In this document: positions 23,896 to 36,305 of the stretch, piece after piece
How the letters are laid out: each line of letters begins with the position of its first letter
Position numbering within the stretch: the stretch's first letter is position 1
Notes under the pieces: generated by a model
Database searches by the model: none
The model's input: only the letters and a program-made list of their open reading frames with translations
Told to the model about the DNA's origin: nothing
Assembly (NCBI GenBank): GCA_019914995.1
Contig: CM034132.1
Location: forward strand, 1,056,501 to 1,120,500
Length of the DNA: 64,000 nt
Direction of reading: 5' to 3'
Source: Acanthochlamys bracteata
Lineage: Eukaryota > Streptophyta > Magnoliopsida > Pandanales > Velloziaceae
Made by a program: the position numbers and the translations under genes

Positions 23896-26603
23896 GTTGT
23901 GTTCGTCTGCAATCAGTATGGGAAATTTTTATATATTTCGTTTTGAGGCACTCTGCGAGTCATACCTGTAGTCATACTTTAGACGTAATATAATACACAG
24001 TAGCGTCACGACTCTGCTCAACTTTTTCGAAAATTTGCAAAATAAGTTGACTATAACCTCATTTCGCTTAGATTAACGTCTGTAGGGAAAGAAGGTTAAA
24101 TTCCAAAATATCTTGGGTTTACTAGGCCTCTTTATCCAATTGGGCCGCCATTGGCCCAATCATGCTTTTAGTTTTCTGGTTCGAAACCTGATAATTGGAC
24201 CATACACTACAAATGTTAATAGTTTTGCTGTTTTGGAGTATTTAAAAATACTCATAAAAAAAAATGAAATAAAAAATAATTTTATTTTATTTCAGATAAC
24301 GAGTTAATTTTTTATCTCAGAAATAATAAAAATAATAACAATAAAATTTTATGACATATAATTTTTATTTTAAATAAATTTATAAAATATTATAAAAATT
24401 TCATTCAAAGTTATAAAATAAAAATATTTGTTTAAAAGCTCGGATAGGTGATGCCAAAAGAATTCTCAATTTACAGTTGATTCTTACTTTAATTCAATGA
24501 ACTCTCTCAATGTTCCAATAAGAATTTAATTCAATCCACAAGCTACGCACATTCTCTATTAAGATTTGTAATTTTTTAGAAAATAAATTATTAAAAAATA
24601 AATTATTATGAATAGTATTATTAAAATTTATTTTTATATTTTTTATAAAAAAATAAGCTAACAAATTTATTATATTTTTTGTATAACACAAAATTGAAAG
24701 TGATATGAAGTAATCATTTATTAGAAGAAATTGAATTATAAAGAAAAAAAGAACATGCCCTACAAGTGAACTTGCCTGCGCTCGACCCTATGCTGGTAGT
24801 AGATGAGAATATTTATCGATAACAACTCCAAAATTTTCCACGAACAAGAGCTGTCTGAAAAGCGAAATGTTTTGGAGTGATGGAAAATAGTTGGAAGCTG
24901 AGGAAAGATTTCTTCAATTCACGGACCGTCAGATCAACTACTCGACTAACTTTGCGCCTTCTTTGGTACCAAAAAAAAAAAAAAAGTCGTACTCGTCAAC
25001 GTCCAGAGTAATATATGTGTCTGAGAATTATAATGCGTAACGTAATTCATTTACGTAAACAATATGGTCCAGAATAAGTTTCTGGTCTTCACGCTATTAT
25101 ATCCTCTGTATACTTATTAATTCCTAAGAGAAAAAATAAGAACTTTACAAATGAAAGAGGGATGAAAACATGCGTATATGAGTTTTTAATGGTCCTGTAT
25201 TGGAAACCAAATTTGTATATCTCATTAGGTGGGCGACTCATTGTGAAACGCGTTAATCGTAGGACCACTTGTGAAAATTCTTATTCGTATTTCTCGATCG
25301 TGCGGTACTAAAATATTTAGGAATGATTTAGAATTATTTTAAAATAAATTTTTTTGTAATTTTAAATAAATTTTAGTTTTTTGTTAAAGAAAATAAAAAT
25401 AAAAAATTTTATTTCAGTAAAATTTTTATATTAAATTTTTAAATAAATTATTTAAATATTATAAAAACTATATTAAAATATGTGGCACCCTAATACTTCG
25501 TAGTGATCCATTTTCCATTTTGGGCTTTTATTTCCATTATCCTGTCTTCACTTTTTTCTCTGCTCACTTCCAGGAATTTCCTTTCATCCTTCCTTTCTCT
25601 CTCTTGTCGTCTTTCCTTCCTTCGGCTTTAAAATCCATTCTTTCTCTGTTGTTTAATATTTTCTGTTTTCTCTAAATCTGACAAAATTTCTTCGCACGTT
25701 CTTATTCTGTTTCCTGTGGAATAAAATTTTTCAGATTTTACAGAAAATTTCGGTGAGTTTTTCGATAAACTGCATCGAATTAGTTCCCTAAAATCATTAG
25801 TTTCTCGCCGCTTGTTCGATTTTGAGATTTGCGCTTCTAACAAAATTCCATAAATTTTCTATATAGTCCGATAGCGGTATTCAACTTTCTTCTTGGAGAT
25901 TTTCATGATTTATTTATTTGTTTTAGGTGTTTTATTTTAATTTACGTAGGTAAAGATTTTCATTTTAGGCCATTCAAATTTTCGCAGATTGCACTTTCAT
26001 ATGTTTGATAGCTGTATGGCTCGATCTCCACCATTTTGATTAATTTATAATTGGTTCCATGAGAGTCCCTGTTGCAAGTTGTTGTTGTTGACATTATTGT
26101 TGTTTAATTCTCAAATTCTTATCAGGCAAGCAACTTTAAAAATTAGGAGAAATTATTTTTTTACTAGGCCAAAAACTAACAACATAACAATTTCAAATTG
26201 GGTGGCTAATAACTTTAGGTTGAATTTTTGTAGAACGGATAAGATAGAAACTTCTCTGGACTGCTGTTTGTTTTATTTTGCGGCGTCATCTTGTGCTGGA
26301 CGTCAACATAAGTGATAAAGCTAATTACAGTTTCATTGGTTCATTCATAAGTTGTTTCCTTCAAGCCACTTCTACTAGCTATCTATCTATCAACCTATCT
26401 CTGAGGAGCTGCACTAGATTTTTTTGTTCCTGTTTGAGGTAATTATTTTGAAATTGTGTAGTTGTTCATAATTGTGACTGCTGGTATCAGATTTTTCACT
26501 CGTAACCTTTGCATCATTAGATTTGTATAGAAGATTTGGTTTATTATGTTTATATTGAAGTTATATGTTTCTATATGATGGTAATTCAAAAATAGGTAGC
26601 AAC
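23896..26603. other. Divergent spacer between the DUF1338 and HIR genes
   Basis: Two promoters point away from each other. Next to 23896 is the leader of the minus-strand gene. AT-rich islands lie at 24228-24445 and 25310-25490. The stretch 24460-25300 shows no coding signal. From about 25535 a C/T-rich leader (TTTCCTTTCATCC and similar) begins, probably the 5' UTR of the HIR gene, which would then contain at least one intron before the ATG at 26604. Confidence 0.55.
24228..24445. repeat. AT-rich island of the recurring family
   Basis: The left edge is TTTTGGAGTATTTAAAAATA. The right edge on the other strand contains GAGCTTTTAAACAAATA, sharing AGCTTTTAAA with the right edge of the island at 13733-13912. 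The interior is nearly all A/T. Confidence 0.35.
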
Positions 26604-28552
26604 ATGGGTCAGGCGCTTGGGTGTATTCAGGTGGATCAATCGACTGTAGCAATCAGAGAAACCTTTGGAAGGTTTGATTCTATCTTGGAACCTGGATGCC
26701 ATTTCTCTCCTTGGTGTTTAGGTAAACAGATTGCAGGATACCTGTCCCTTCGTGTTCAGCAACTTGATGTTCGCTGTGAAACAAAGACAAAGGTACTGCT
26801 AGTAATCGTATTTGCACTTGTTTTCTCTAACCGATCTCCGATTTGAGTTTAATTATATGTTTCTTACAATTACTCGATGCAGTAGTAGCTTTGTTTATTA
26901 GGTGGTTTATAGTGTGTGCTGTAAACTCTATTATTAACTTTCTTTTAAAACATTCAAGAAAAATTGAAGTTATTGATTCACAATCTGTGTTTTCTTTGTA
27001 GTTATATGCTATAGTAGATCGAACATACTGATCATGCTCCCACTCTGTAGCTTTACTTCTTGTAGTAGGTGAAAATTAGTATGATACTTTCTTATCTGAT
27101 TTTTCTGCCTTTTTTGGTTTCCCTCTGCGTTATTGGCGTGTTTCTTTAAGGTGTGCTCTAGTGAGGATGTCTGTCCTTATTACTTTTGCATAAGTTGGCA
27201 CTGATTTATGATTTTGCTTTTCAGGATAATGTGTTCGTCACTGTTGTTGCATCTATACAATATCGTGCACTAGCTGACAAAGCAAGTGATGCTTTCTATA
27301 GGCTTAGCAACACAAGGGAGCAAATTCAGTCCTATGTTTTCGATGGTATGTTTCTTTACCTTACTCTTGGGTAAACTCCTCTTTGATTGCATGACATTAA
27401 CCATGTTGTTTCAAACAAACACTTGGACTGGAAGCTGAAACTTGTGCTTCCATAAATAAAAAAGGTTACCTGGAAAAGAATCTGGGATTAGGACATCTTC
27501 TGGTAGTCTATGATGTTCTTATGCATCACCATTCTCTTATATCATTGTTTATATGCATCATAAGAAGATTTTGTGTTTGGACATGCCACATGATCCTTTC
27601 TTGAAGTCCTTGAGAGGTAGTGATCAGTTAGGCTAAAGATCTACTCTTCGAGGACAGAAGGGTGCTTGTAATTTGACTTTGTTACTATTTGAAAATCTTT
27701 TTTAGATAACAATTTCTGATAGTTTAAATCTGCTGAAACCATGTGTATTTCCTGCTAATGAGCTGTTTTTTGTGATTCTTTAGTTATCAGGGCCACTGTT
27801 CCAAAGCTGAACTTGGATGATGTCTTTGAGCAGAAAAATGACATTGCAAAAGCTGTGGAAGATGAGTTAGAAAAGGTGCTAAACTTGTTTATATGGTCCT
27901 ACATTGGTGTGTGCAATATATCAACTGTCAGTTCTCACCTATTAACATGTTTGTTTCATTAACAGGCCATGTCTATGTATGGTTACGAGATTGTCCAAAC
28001 TCTGATTGTGGATATAGAGCCTGATGAGCATGTTAAGAGGGCAATGAACGAAATCAATGCGGGTTAGTATTATCCTCATAGGTTTTGGCACATTAAGATA
28101 TATCATGTGCTTCCCTTCTTTGGTTTGATTTGTATTTCTGCTGTAACTGTATATTTTTTTGAGTTTTGCTGACACATTGCAAAATCAATGCTCCAGCTGC
28201 GAGGATGAGGGTTGCAGCTAATGAGAAAGCTGAAGCTGAGAAAATACTGCAGATCAAGCGTGCTGAAGGTGATGCTGAGTCAAAGTATCTGGCTGGGATG
28301 GGTATAGCGCGCCAACGCCAGGCTATTGTTGATGGACTCAGAGATAGCGTTCTTGCCTTTTCAAGCAATGTCCCTGGGACATCGGCAAAGGACATCATGG
28401 ACATGGTCCTTGTGACCCAGTACTTTGATACAATGAGAGATATAGGGGCCAACTCAAAGTCCAGTTCTGTCTTTATTCCTCATGGGCCTGGAGCTGTAAA
28501 GGATGTTGCTTCCCAGATAAGAGATGGCCTGCTGCAGGCAAAGCAGGAGTGA
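26604..28552 (+). CDS. Hypersensitive-induced response protein (HIR), SPFH family
   Basis: Membrane-microdomain SPFH/prohibitin-domain protein; HIR proteins associate with NB-LRR receptors and promote hypersensitive cell death. Exons 26604-26792, 27225-27345, 27784-27875, 27966-28062 and 28197-28552 give 284 residues, the usual HIR length. It begins [12 protein letters not shown]: Gly2 is a myristoylation site and Cys7 a likely palmitoylation site, so it should sit on the inner face of the plasma membrane without a transmembrane helix. The SPFH core includes [20 protein letters not shown] and the coiled-coil-prone [16 protein letters not shown]. The C-terminus is [18 protein letters not shown]. 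All exon phases add up and no damage is seen. Confidence 0.96.
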
Positions 28553-29182
28553 TGTTTGTCAAAGCGCAAAGGATTGCATGAGAAACTATGCATGGCTAGT
28601 TACAGCTGGCTGTTTCTTTCTCCTATGTACTTTGTACACAGCAAAAACAAGTTAATGGTTGGATTCATATGCGCATAAAAGTTTACAGGTTTTGGTAGAA
28701 GAGTGCGTCCATAATGTATTGCTCAGTTTCATTTGAAGTTTTATGTATTATACTTTGTTGCGCTTCTTTATTTTGATAAACCCTTATCTCTTATATTATT
28801 AACCTGAACTACTTCTGTGGCTTGTTGGTTTTACCATATCACTTTAGATTTCTCATCCAGTTGTAACAGTATAGCAAAGGAATCATCATGTAAAAAATTA
28901 AACAAAGAAGGTTCTGAATTGATATATACTTCCAGACTCGATCTAAGTAAAATACAAAACAAGCTGTGGAACTCCATAGGCTAATGCTAGCTTCAAGTAA
29001 ACAATTACATGAAGTGAATTTCAACTACGTTCTGCGTATGTAACATGGTTAAAAACAAAACTGCTTGCATATGCAACTCAATGTGCTGTCCAATAAACTG
29101 TAATACACTTTAGGACGTTGATTTACAGGTCATTTGGCAATAAACTGACTCTCCACCATGTTAAAATATTATACAAAAGGTA
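28553..29182. other. 3' flanks of the HIR gene and the phosducin-like pseudogene
   Basis: About 630 bp. The left part is the HIR 3' UTR (AT-rich, with several AATAAA-like words). Nothing coding seen. Confidence 0.5.
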
Positions 29183-31833
29183 TTAATCACTAGAGTAACC
29201 TTCATCTTTGTCTTCATGATCTTTCACAAACTTCTCTAAGAACCTTTTCCGCACACCTTCTATGACAGGCCTTTTGTTGATGGATCACCTCCACCTTGAC
29301 CATCATTAGCATTGGATCTGACTGGAAAAGGGATAAAGCAACTGCTGAAAAAATAAAATAAAATAAAAACTAAAAATAAAAATGGAAGTTAAAAGGCTAC
29401 ATACAGAAAAGGCTTCAACAAGAAGATCAGGTATAAAGATAAAGCAACAGACGACCAATTGAAAGAAAACACTAAACTATAGAGCTATCTCAATATTGAG
29501 AGGTACCAACTGAAAGAAAGTTTGACATCAAAAGAATTCCTTATATGTTAGGCATGGACAGTATAGTACATTTAAAAGGAAGTGTAGTCATCAAAAGTTG
29601 CAGTGGGCATATGATAACTTCTAAACATCAACGTATTATCATATTCACTTACTCAAACACTCTTAAAGCATCATCTTTATATTGTTTTCACTAATCTTGA
29701 ATTCTCACTCATGATTATCCAACCAAACTCGGAAACTATGCACCAAAAGCTAGGATTTAGATTGTTGTTTATTTAGAATTAACTCCTACCTTGTATCATA
29801 AGCCAAAATATGCATGTCATGTTGCCATGCATGTGTATGCCATAAATGCCATGGTCAAACTATCAAGTGTTAGCAGGGCTCTTGACAAAGCCAGAAATAT
29901 GAGGTCTTGACATAGTGGAATCACTCAAATCTTCAAAACGAATTAGAAGTTCAACAATAATCTGGATTTCCAGCTCATGGGTTGAGGATACTCATCATCG
30001 AAACCTAGAAACAACTCACAAAATATTAAATGAGTTATTGGCCAAACTTCTTGGTTAGATATTCTTCCTGCAGGAATACATTATGTAATCCACACTTTAG
30101 TAGCAGTCTAAGAAGTCACAGCAATTTGCACATGCCAGGATCCAACAACTAGATAAAACAACATTGATGCAGGTGGTGATGTGATTTACATGGAAGAAAA
30201 GAAGCAAAATTATTCCATTAAAGTGCTCAAAGTCTAAATAACCTTCATTTAAACAGCTGAGTCTTCAGCAAATCAAAGAAAGTACAAACGCAAAAGTATT
30301 TACACAGAAGTGCATCTTCTGTGTTTAACCAAAGCACGATCATGTTAGCTGTAGTAACTCAAATAGATAAACTCAACAATTACCTTCAGAAGTGCATCTT
30401 CGACAATCAAACTGATGCAATCCCACATAAGTTCCTTTGACTGCACCATTATAGTACACCAAAATTGTAGAAAGATTCCTGTCTGGGTAGTTTGGAATGC
30501 AACCTATGGAGATGATCTTCACAACTTAGTCAGTGGATACTTTGTGCCAGCTCTTCTGGGCAATTCATAAGTATCCCACAGTCAGGTACTCTGCAAGCCA
30601 ATACACGGCAAATTTGATTAAAAGCTTTCATAACCATAGCAGCATGTAACCTTCAAAGGGAAAGGCATGGCTTCAATCAATTTCTAGAGTTTTGGGAAGA
30701 CAATATTGCATGAACTTATGCACACCACATTCCTTTTCTTCTGAACAGAAAGATGCTATCAGCCTATAAACAACTAGTGATTGTTTAACATCTTTCAAAC
30801 GCATTCCTTGATCAACTACAAAGCTCCCAATTAAAATGTTAACTAATGAACAAAATGAAACTAAGAATCAAGAAAGTAGTGCGAAACTTCATTGAGCGTA
30901 GCAGGACCTCATAGCTAAAACATGTATTAGGAATCATAAACAACACCCAATAACAAAAAGAACAACCAGAATCCCTCTCAGGCATCCTTGTAGAGTAGAA
31001 CGACAACCGACACATCTGATGGTAGCTGCAACACTTCCCAGACGAAGTCAGGTCCCAATATCCGCAACATCGACCCAAAACATGCTACTTTGCCCACTGC
31101 CTTCAGCTCCTCCAATCTCTTCTTCCTGCAAAACAGCAAACCCTTTTCATCAGAAGGACATATTTATCTATTCCCTGTTCAGAAAAGACAAATTCAATCA
31201 ACAACAACCGAAAAGATTCTATCTTTCCCTGCGAGAGAAACGTTGTTAACTAATCTTATACAATACGCATATTAACCTACAAAGATGCGTTTTGGCTTAG
31301 CTTATCACCAAAAACAGCTTCTTAATTTTTTATTTATAATATATATATATATTTTATAAATATTAAATAATTTATTAAAAATTTACAAATACAAAATTTT
31401 ACGTAAAATTTTTATTATATATTTATTATTTTTTTAAATAAAAAAGTAAAATTCGTTTATGAAATTTTTTTTTTTTCAAAAATTCTATTTCAAAACACTC
31501 CCAGACGCCTCCAAAATCAAACAACTCAAAGAACGAAGCTTTCATTCAAAAGGCAACATAAAAACCGATTTTGTCAATTAAACACTGACATATATTCCTG
31601 CAAGAACCGCTCATCTTCGAGATAGGGATCATCCTCGATTCCCGCTCTTCAGGTGTTTTCTCATCAATCCAATCCTTCGACTTGGACGCTGCATTAGGGT
31701 CATCGGCAGGAACGAAAGCCAGCGGCTTCAACGTCGGCTGCTTCGCGGAAGGTTCCCAAGCTTCCGCTGCATATCGTCCCACTGCGTGCTCCCTCCTTCT
31801 ACATCTTTGTACATGTAATGGATAGCCTAGCTC
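29183..31833 (-). pseudogene. Broken phosducin-like protein gene (VIAF/PDCL3 type), introns kept
   Basis: Blocks of a thioredoxin-fold phosducin-like protein lie in order on the minus strand. A, about 31827-31590: MYKDVEGGSTQWDDMQRKLG, then TLKPLAFVPADDP and SKDWIDEKTPEE. B, about 31127-30976: RKKRLEELKAVGKVACFGS and VLLYKDA. C, about 30590-30382: CGILMNCPEELA, then IPNYPDRNLSTILVYYNGAV and GTYVGLHQFDCRRCT. D, 29328-29183: EGVRKRFLEKFVKDHEDKDE and stop TAA. Damage includes a TAG where the ATG should be, a frameshift after KLGNLP, another before the acidic DDPYLEDERFLQEY run, a stop after VLLYKDA, and at least two 1-base losses in block C. Introns remain between blocks, so this is a duplicated, not processed, copy. 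The family helps fold cytoskeletal proteins via CCT; this copy cannot make the full protein. Confidence 0.85.
31285..31512. repeat. AT-rich island of the recurring family, within the pseudogene
   Basis: Lies in the first intron of the phosducin-like pseudogene. Left edge ATGCGTTTTGGCTTAGC; the right edge on the other strand is GGCGTCTGGGAGTGTTTTGA. The two ends share an imperfect inverted GCGTYTKGG. The interior is A/T-rich with a short TA run at about 31338-31352. Confidence 0.4.
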
Positions 31834-32164
31834 GAGCTCAACCTTCTCCCCCTCTGCGCGCTATGGATTATTTGCATCGGGTTCGTGTCAACAGAGAGAA
31901 GCTGAAGAAAAGAAGTATCTGGCCCTTCAACGGGCTTTACAAACACTTTCTTGCCGTTTTATGTTGGACTGGGCTCTAAGTAGGCTTTATGAATTTGGTT
32001 ACAATTCACCCACGTCACATAAAAACTTCAATTGACGCTAGAAAGTTGCTGAGTTATCTTCGTTCATTCTTCAGTGGTCTCTCTCACACGCTCGCTCGCT
32101 CGCTCTGCTCAACAACCGCCGCCGCCGAGGAAATCAGCAGCTTGCACTCGATCGGGTAGAGAAT
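31834..32164. promoter_or_regulatory. Promoter and leader of the VDAC gene
   Basis: About 330 bp between the broken start of the phosducin-like copy and the VDAC start. The leader near 32080-32150 is C-rich, with CTCTCTCACACG, four GCTC steps (about 32091-32107) and GCCGCCGCCG, typical of highly expressed plant housekeeping leaders. It may act in both directions, since the two units are head to head. Confidence 0.5.
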
Positions 32165-34038
32165 ATGGGTCCTGGTTTGTACGCTGATATCGGCAAGAAA
32201 GCTAGAGGTAATGTTATTCTGTTCGATTTTGAAATTAATTTTGGTTCTTTTGGGACATTTTTTGCTAATATTTTTGGGTAATATATTTTTTTTTAGATCT
32301 TCTCTACAAGGATTATCAGACGGATCAGAAATTTATGATTACAACCTACACTGCTAACGGTGTGGTGAGCTAATTTGAATCGTTTTCAATGGTTGATTTA
32401 TTTTTTGTTATTTTACTGATGATTTTTATACGCGTAGTTGCTTGTTGTCTAATTATACGGATTTTTTTTTAGCGTTTCGTGTTTATTAGTGGTTCTAGAT
32501 TGAAGTTTAGTTAGTGGAATAAGAATGGTTATAAATTTCAGTTGGCAGTTGTAATGATGCAATTAATTGATTTTCATAGCTTCGATTGGCTTCTAATTTT
32601 TTAGTTTTGCTGTTGCTACACTATCTTTCTTACACCGTTTGCTGAGTCATATATCCATTCCTTGAGTATGTACTACTTGCCTATTCTGTTCTTAAATTGC
32701 CTCTATTCGTTGCGAATTATTAGTCGCATCAATGCACCTGTTGGTGATAAATATTTGTTAAAAAGGAAGTAAACTTAATCATCACTGTACAATAGTCACG
32801 CTCGAACTATTTACTATTTCAAACATACACTTAATAATAAATATTCCTTTAGTTGTGTGGGCACTTGATGTTGAACCTTAAGTATCTTTCCAGGTCATTA
32901 GCTGGTTATTTAGACCAACTTTTTCTTTATTAAAGATACTGACACAGAACTAAGGGCAACATGTAATTTGTTTGTGTCATTGTATGATGATGAACTTCAT
33001 AAAAGGTCCTATAATTGAAGGCATCTATCTCAAAATTGACCTTCTTTTCTTTAGATTAGGTGATTCCCTTAAAAGCCACTACCAGACTACGAATGCCAAT
33101 AATTCATTATGTAGCTCTTTGGTGAGGAATCTTGTATATGTTTGGCTAGGAAAACATTGGATTTTGTTATATATGCTAATTTGTTCTTCGTGGTTCATGT
33201 CATAGGTGTTTGTGTCTCTTCTACTTTAGTATATTCTTTATGTCTTCCTTTGATGAAATTATGCAAGTTTGTATATCCGTAGTCTGGAGTGATGCAATGT
33301 TTTGTTTCATGCTTTGTTACTCGGCAGGTATTAGTGGTTTCCCCTCGTTTATTATTCACGTAGTTGTTTGCCTTTGTCGATGACACTCTTTGGTAGTACC
33401 CTGTTTCTGTTTTGTTTGGTTGATGCGGGAAACCATAGTTAGTGATTGTTTAAGAGTTTATAGATATATCTGCAAGTCTTTGTTCTAGTAAATAAACTGA
33501 CATAGCAGGCAATAGCATTTATGCAAACTCTGCCGTTTTATCATTGACTGGTCTTTTCGTATTTGCTTTCGTGCCAAACATGATGGAGGCCTTAGCTCAT
33601 GAGATGAAGGATATTTTCTTGTGCGGAATAAGGCTTGATGTGTAGCTTATAGAAGTCAAGCCATAGGTAGATATTATGTAATGGATGCATTTCCCTTTAA
33701 GCGGCTTATAAACAAGATTTAATCACTAGCATTTGTTCTAAAAAGAGCATAAACAATCTAATCGAGAGGAGTAGTAGATCATAGCGAAGTGCTTTCTATT
33801 GGAAGAATTTTTTCAAATGGATTTATTTTTTGAAGGCATTGTTCCACTGTGGTTTTGTTTCTGTCTAATTGTTTATTTTACGTAATATTTTGTTTTTGCC
33901 TTTTCCCGTCTCCCTATGCAGGCAATTACAGCATCAGGTACAAAGAAGGATGAATTGATTGTTGGTGAAATCCAGTCTCAGCTAAGGAACAAGAACATTA
34001 CTGTCGATCTAAAAGCAAACTCAGACTCGTCAGTAAGT

Positions 34039-34077
<39 letters not shown>

Positions 34078-34080
34078 TTC

Positions 34081-34123
<43 letters not shown>

Positions 34124-35218
34124 TGCACACGCTTGAGGATTTGACAAGTATGTTCTGAATGCTAATAATCTATTAGGCAGCTGCTTCTCATGGTATTTGT
34201 TATTGGCTAATGTTGGCGTAAAATGCAATTGGTCTTATACATCTTACGTGTCTGTAGATCATTTTACTGTTCTAAACACAAAGGTATAAAGTTTCATAAT
34301 TTCAAGAAATTAGTAATCAAGATTTGCTCATGCATGCTATTTTTGTAGTGTGTCTGTGATTGTGTGTCTTCGACTCCACTAACGTTTTCAATGTTGATTT
34401 TGAACTTCTTAATTGAAGATTCTCACAACTGTCACTGTTGATGAACTTGGATCCCCGGCATTGCGGACTATATTCAGCTTTATTGTTCCATATCAAAAGT
34501 CAGGAAAGGTACTCATTTGTGGCCCTTCTACCCTACTTCAGAGATAATAATACTCAAATAAGTTGATTTTGTGTAGTTACTGTATTTGCTTCTTCCATTA
34601 TCAGGTTGAACTGCAATACTTGCATGATTATGCTGGTGTTAATGCTAGTCTTGGTCTAAACGCAAATCCTATTGTGAACTTTGCGGGAGTTGTTGGAAAT
34701 AATGCACTCTCTATTGGCACAGATGTCTCATTTGATACTGCAACAGGCAATTTTATAAAGTACAATGCTGGCTTGTCTGTCACTAATGCGGATCTTATTG
34801 CTGCGCTGACTCTGTGAGTATCTGTAGTAAATTCCGGGTTTTTTTTAAAGAAATGAATTACGAAGAGGACTAACCTATAATTGTTGTTCATGATGTGCTC
34901 TGTCTAAATTTTGGAAGGAATGACAAGGGGGATACTTTGAGTGCTTCATACTTCCACTTGGTAAACTCGACAACGGCAGTTGGGGCTGAACTCACACACA
35001 GCTTCTCAAACAATGATAACACTCTGACCTTTGGTACGCAACATTTGCTGGACCCACTGACTAGTATCAAGGCCCGCTTTAACAATTACGGCCGTGCAAG
35101 TGCTCTCATCCAGCATGAGTGGAGACCAAAGTCATTCGTCACAATCTCTGGGGAGGTTGACACAAAGGCTATTGAGAAGAGCTCGAAGGTTGGTCTATCC
35201 TTGGTTCTCAAACCTTGA
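32165..35218 (+). CDS. Mitochondrial outer membrane porin VDAC (POM34/36-like)
   Basis: Voltage-dependent anion channel that passes metabolites through the mitochondrial outer membrane. Exons 32165-32207, 32297-32364, 33922-34032, 34419-34508, 34605-34813 and 34918-35218 give 273 residues; plant VDACs are usually about 276, and the N-terminus [17 protein letters not shown] is two residues shorter than the common MVKGPGLY. The N-terminal amphipathic helix is followed by beta-strand repeats; conserved VDAC stretches are seen ([38 protein letters not shown], and the end [10 protein letters not shown]). It most resembles potato POM34/36. Intron 2 is long (about 1.56 kb) and intron 3 holds a CT repeat. 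No damage. Confidence 0.96.
34038..34122. repeat. Compound CT/CA microsatellite in VDAC intron 3
   Basis: Two CT runs (about 34040-34070 and 34085-34112), separated by TATCTTTTTCTCA, end in a CA run. It starts only a few bases after the exon 3 donor site (GTAAGTG at 34033), so length changes would act close to that splice site. Confidence 0.9.
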
Positions 35219-36305
35219 GTGGCAGGTATTGCTGCAGATGGAGTTATTGTTTCTTCTAATGTGGCAAACATTGTAAAGGAGAAACAATACATCCAGTCTT
35301 ATGTGTCAGTGGTGGATGTTTCTTTGTGACGTTTTCCTTCTGGCTCTGTAAGGTTTCTGCTTTTCTTTGAGATGGGACATGGGAGCAATAATATTCCTGC
35401 ACTATTTGAGGCATTCGTTCTTCCATGTCTTTACAATCCTCCTGATCTTTTCCTTGAATTTGCATGTCAAGAGTTTGACATCCTCTATTGCGAGATCTAT
35501 ATTTGATGAACCGTCAGCCTGTAAGATCGCAGGTTTTTTGAAAATAGTTCCAATATAAGTGTTGTGGTGTATGATTATTGGTTCATGTAATGTTTTTACT
35601 TCTAGAGGTATCGAGCTCTCTTGCATGTTGTCTGATTATAAGATCTTCCTTGCTGTTTCTTTTTGTTTTGTTGGTGGAGGAAAACTCACGGTAGGAGAGA
35701 TAACGTATAGTTGTTAATCGAAGCGGAAACCTTAAGGGTGTATTTTAATTGATGAGTTAGGTGAGAGGTGAATTAAAAGCTTATTTTAAATGTTTGTAAT
35801 TTTATTTTTTGATCAAATTTTAAATTTTGAATAGTTTATATATTTTAGTTACACAAAAAATTTAGAATTTTATTTTTACATACGAAATTCTAGTTCTAAT
35901 TTTTATTTATATATTTTTTAATTTTTAATAAATTTTTAAAAATTATTAAAATATAAATATTAAATTTTTATTTTATTTTATTTTTAAAAAAATTTTATTT
36001 TTTAAATTTTATTTTTATAAAATTTAATTATAAATATTTAAAATACGTCATAAAAAGATATGTTTGAGATAAATTAAAATGTTCGAACTCAAAATCTAAT
36101 TAAAAGAAATTGACTTCCATGCAATTGAAATGTTCGCTTATATTTAACGCCGTATAAGATAGCACGTAACCAATACCATATGTATAAAACATAAACCTTT
36201 GCTTTTACTACTAGTATATAAATCGATTGTCGTCTTCTAGAAACTTCACCGCGCTCATCTTCACCATCGTCGATCTTGTTACGGATCTCATTCCGATCCC
36301 GATAC
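35219..36305. other. Spacer between VDAC and the YLPM1-like gene
   Basis: 35219-35660 is the VDAC 3' UTR and flank. An AT-rich island fills about 35745-36080 and contains AAAAGCTTATTTTAAATG. 36090-36305 is promoter and leader of the next gene. No gene seen. Confidence 0.55.
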
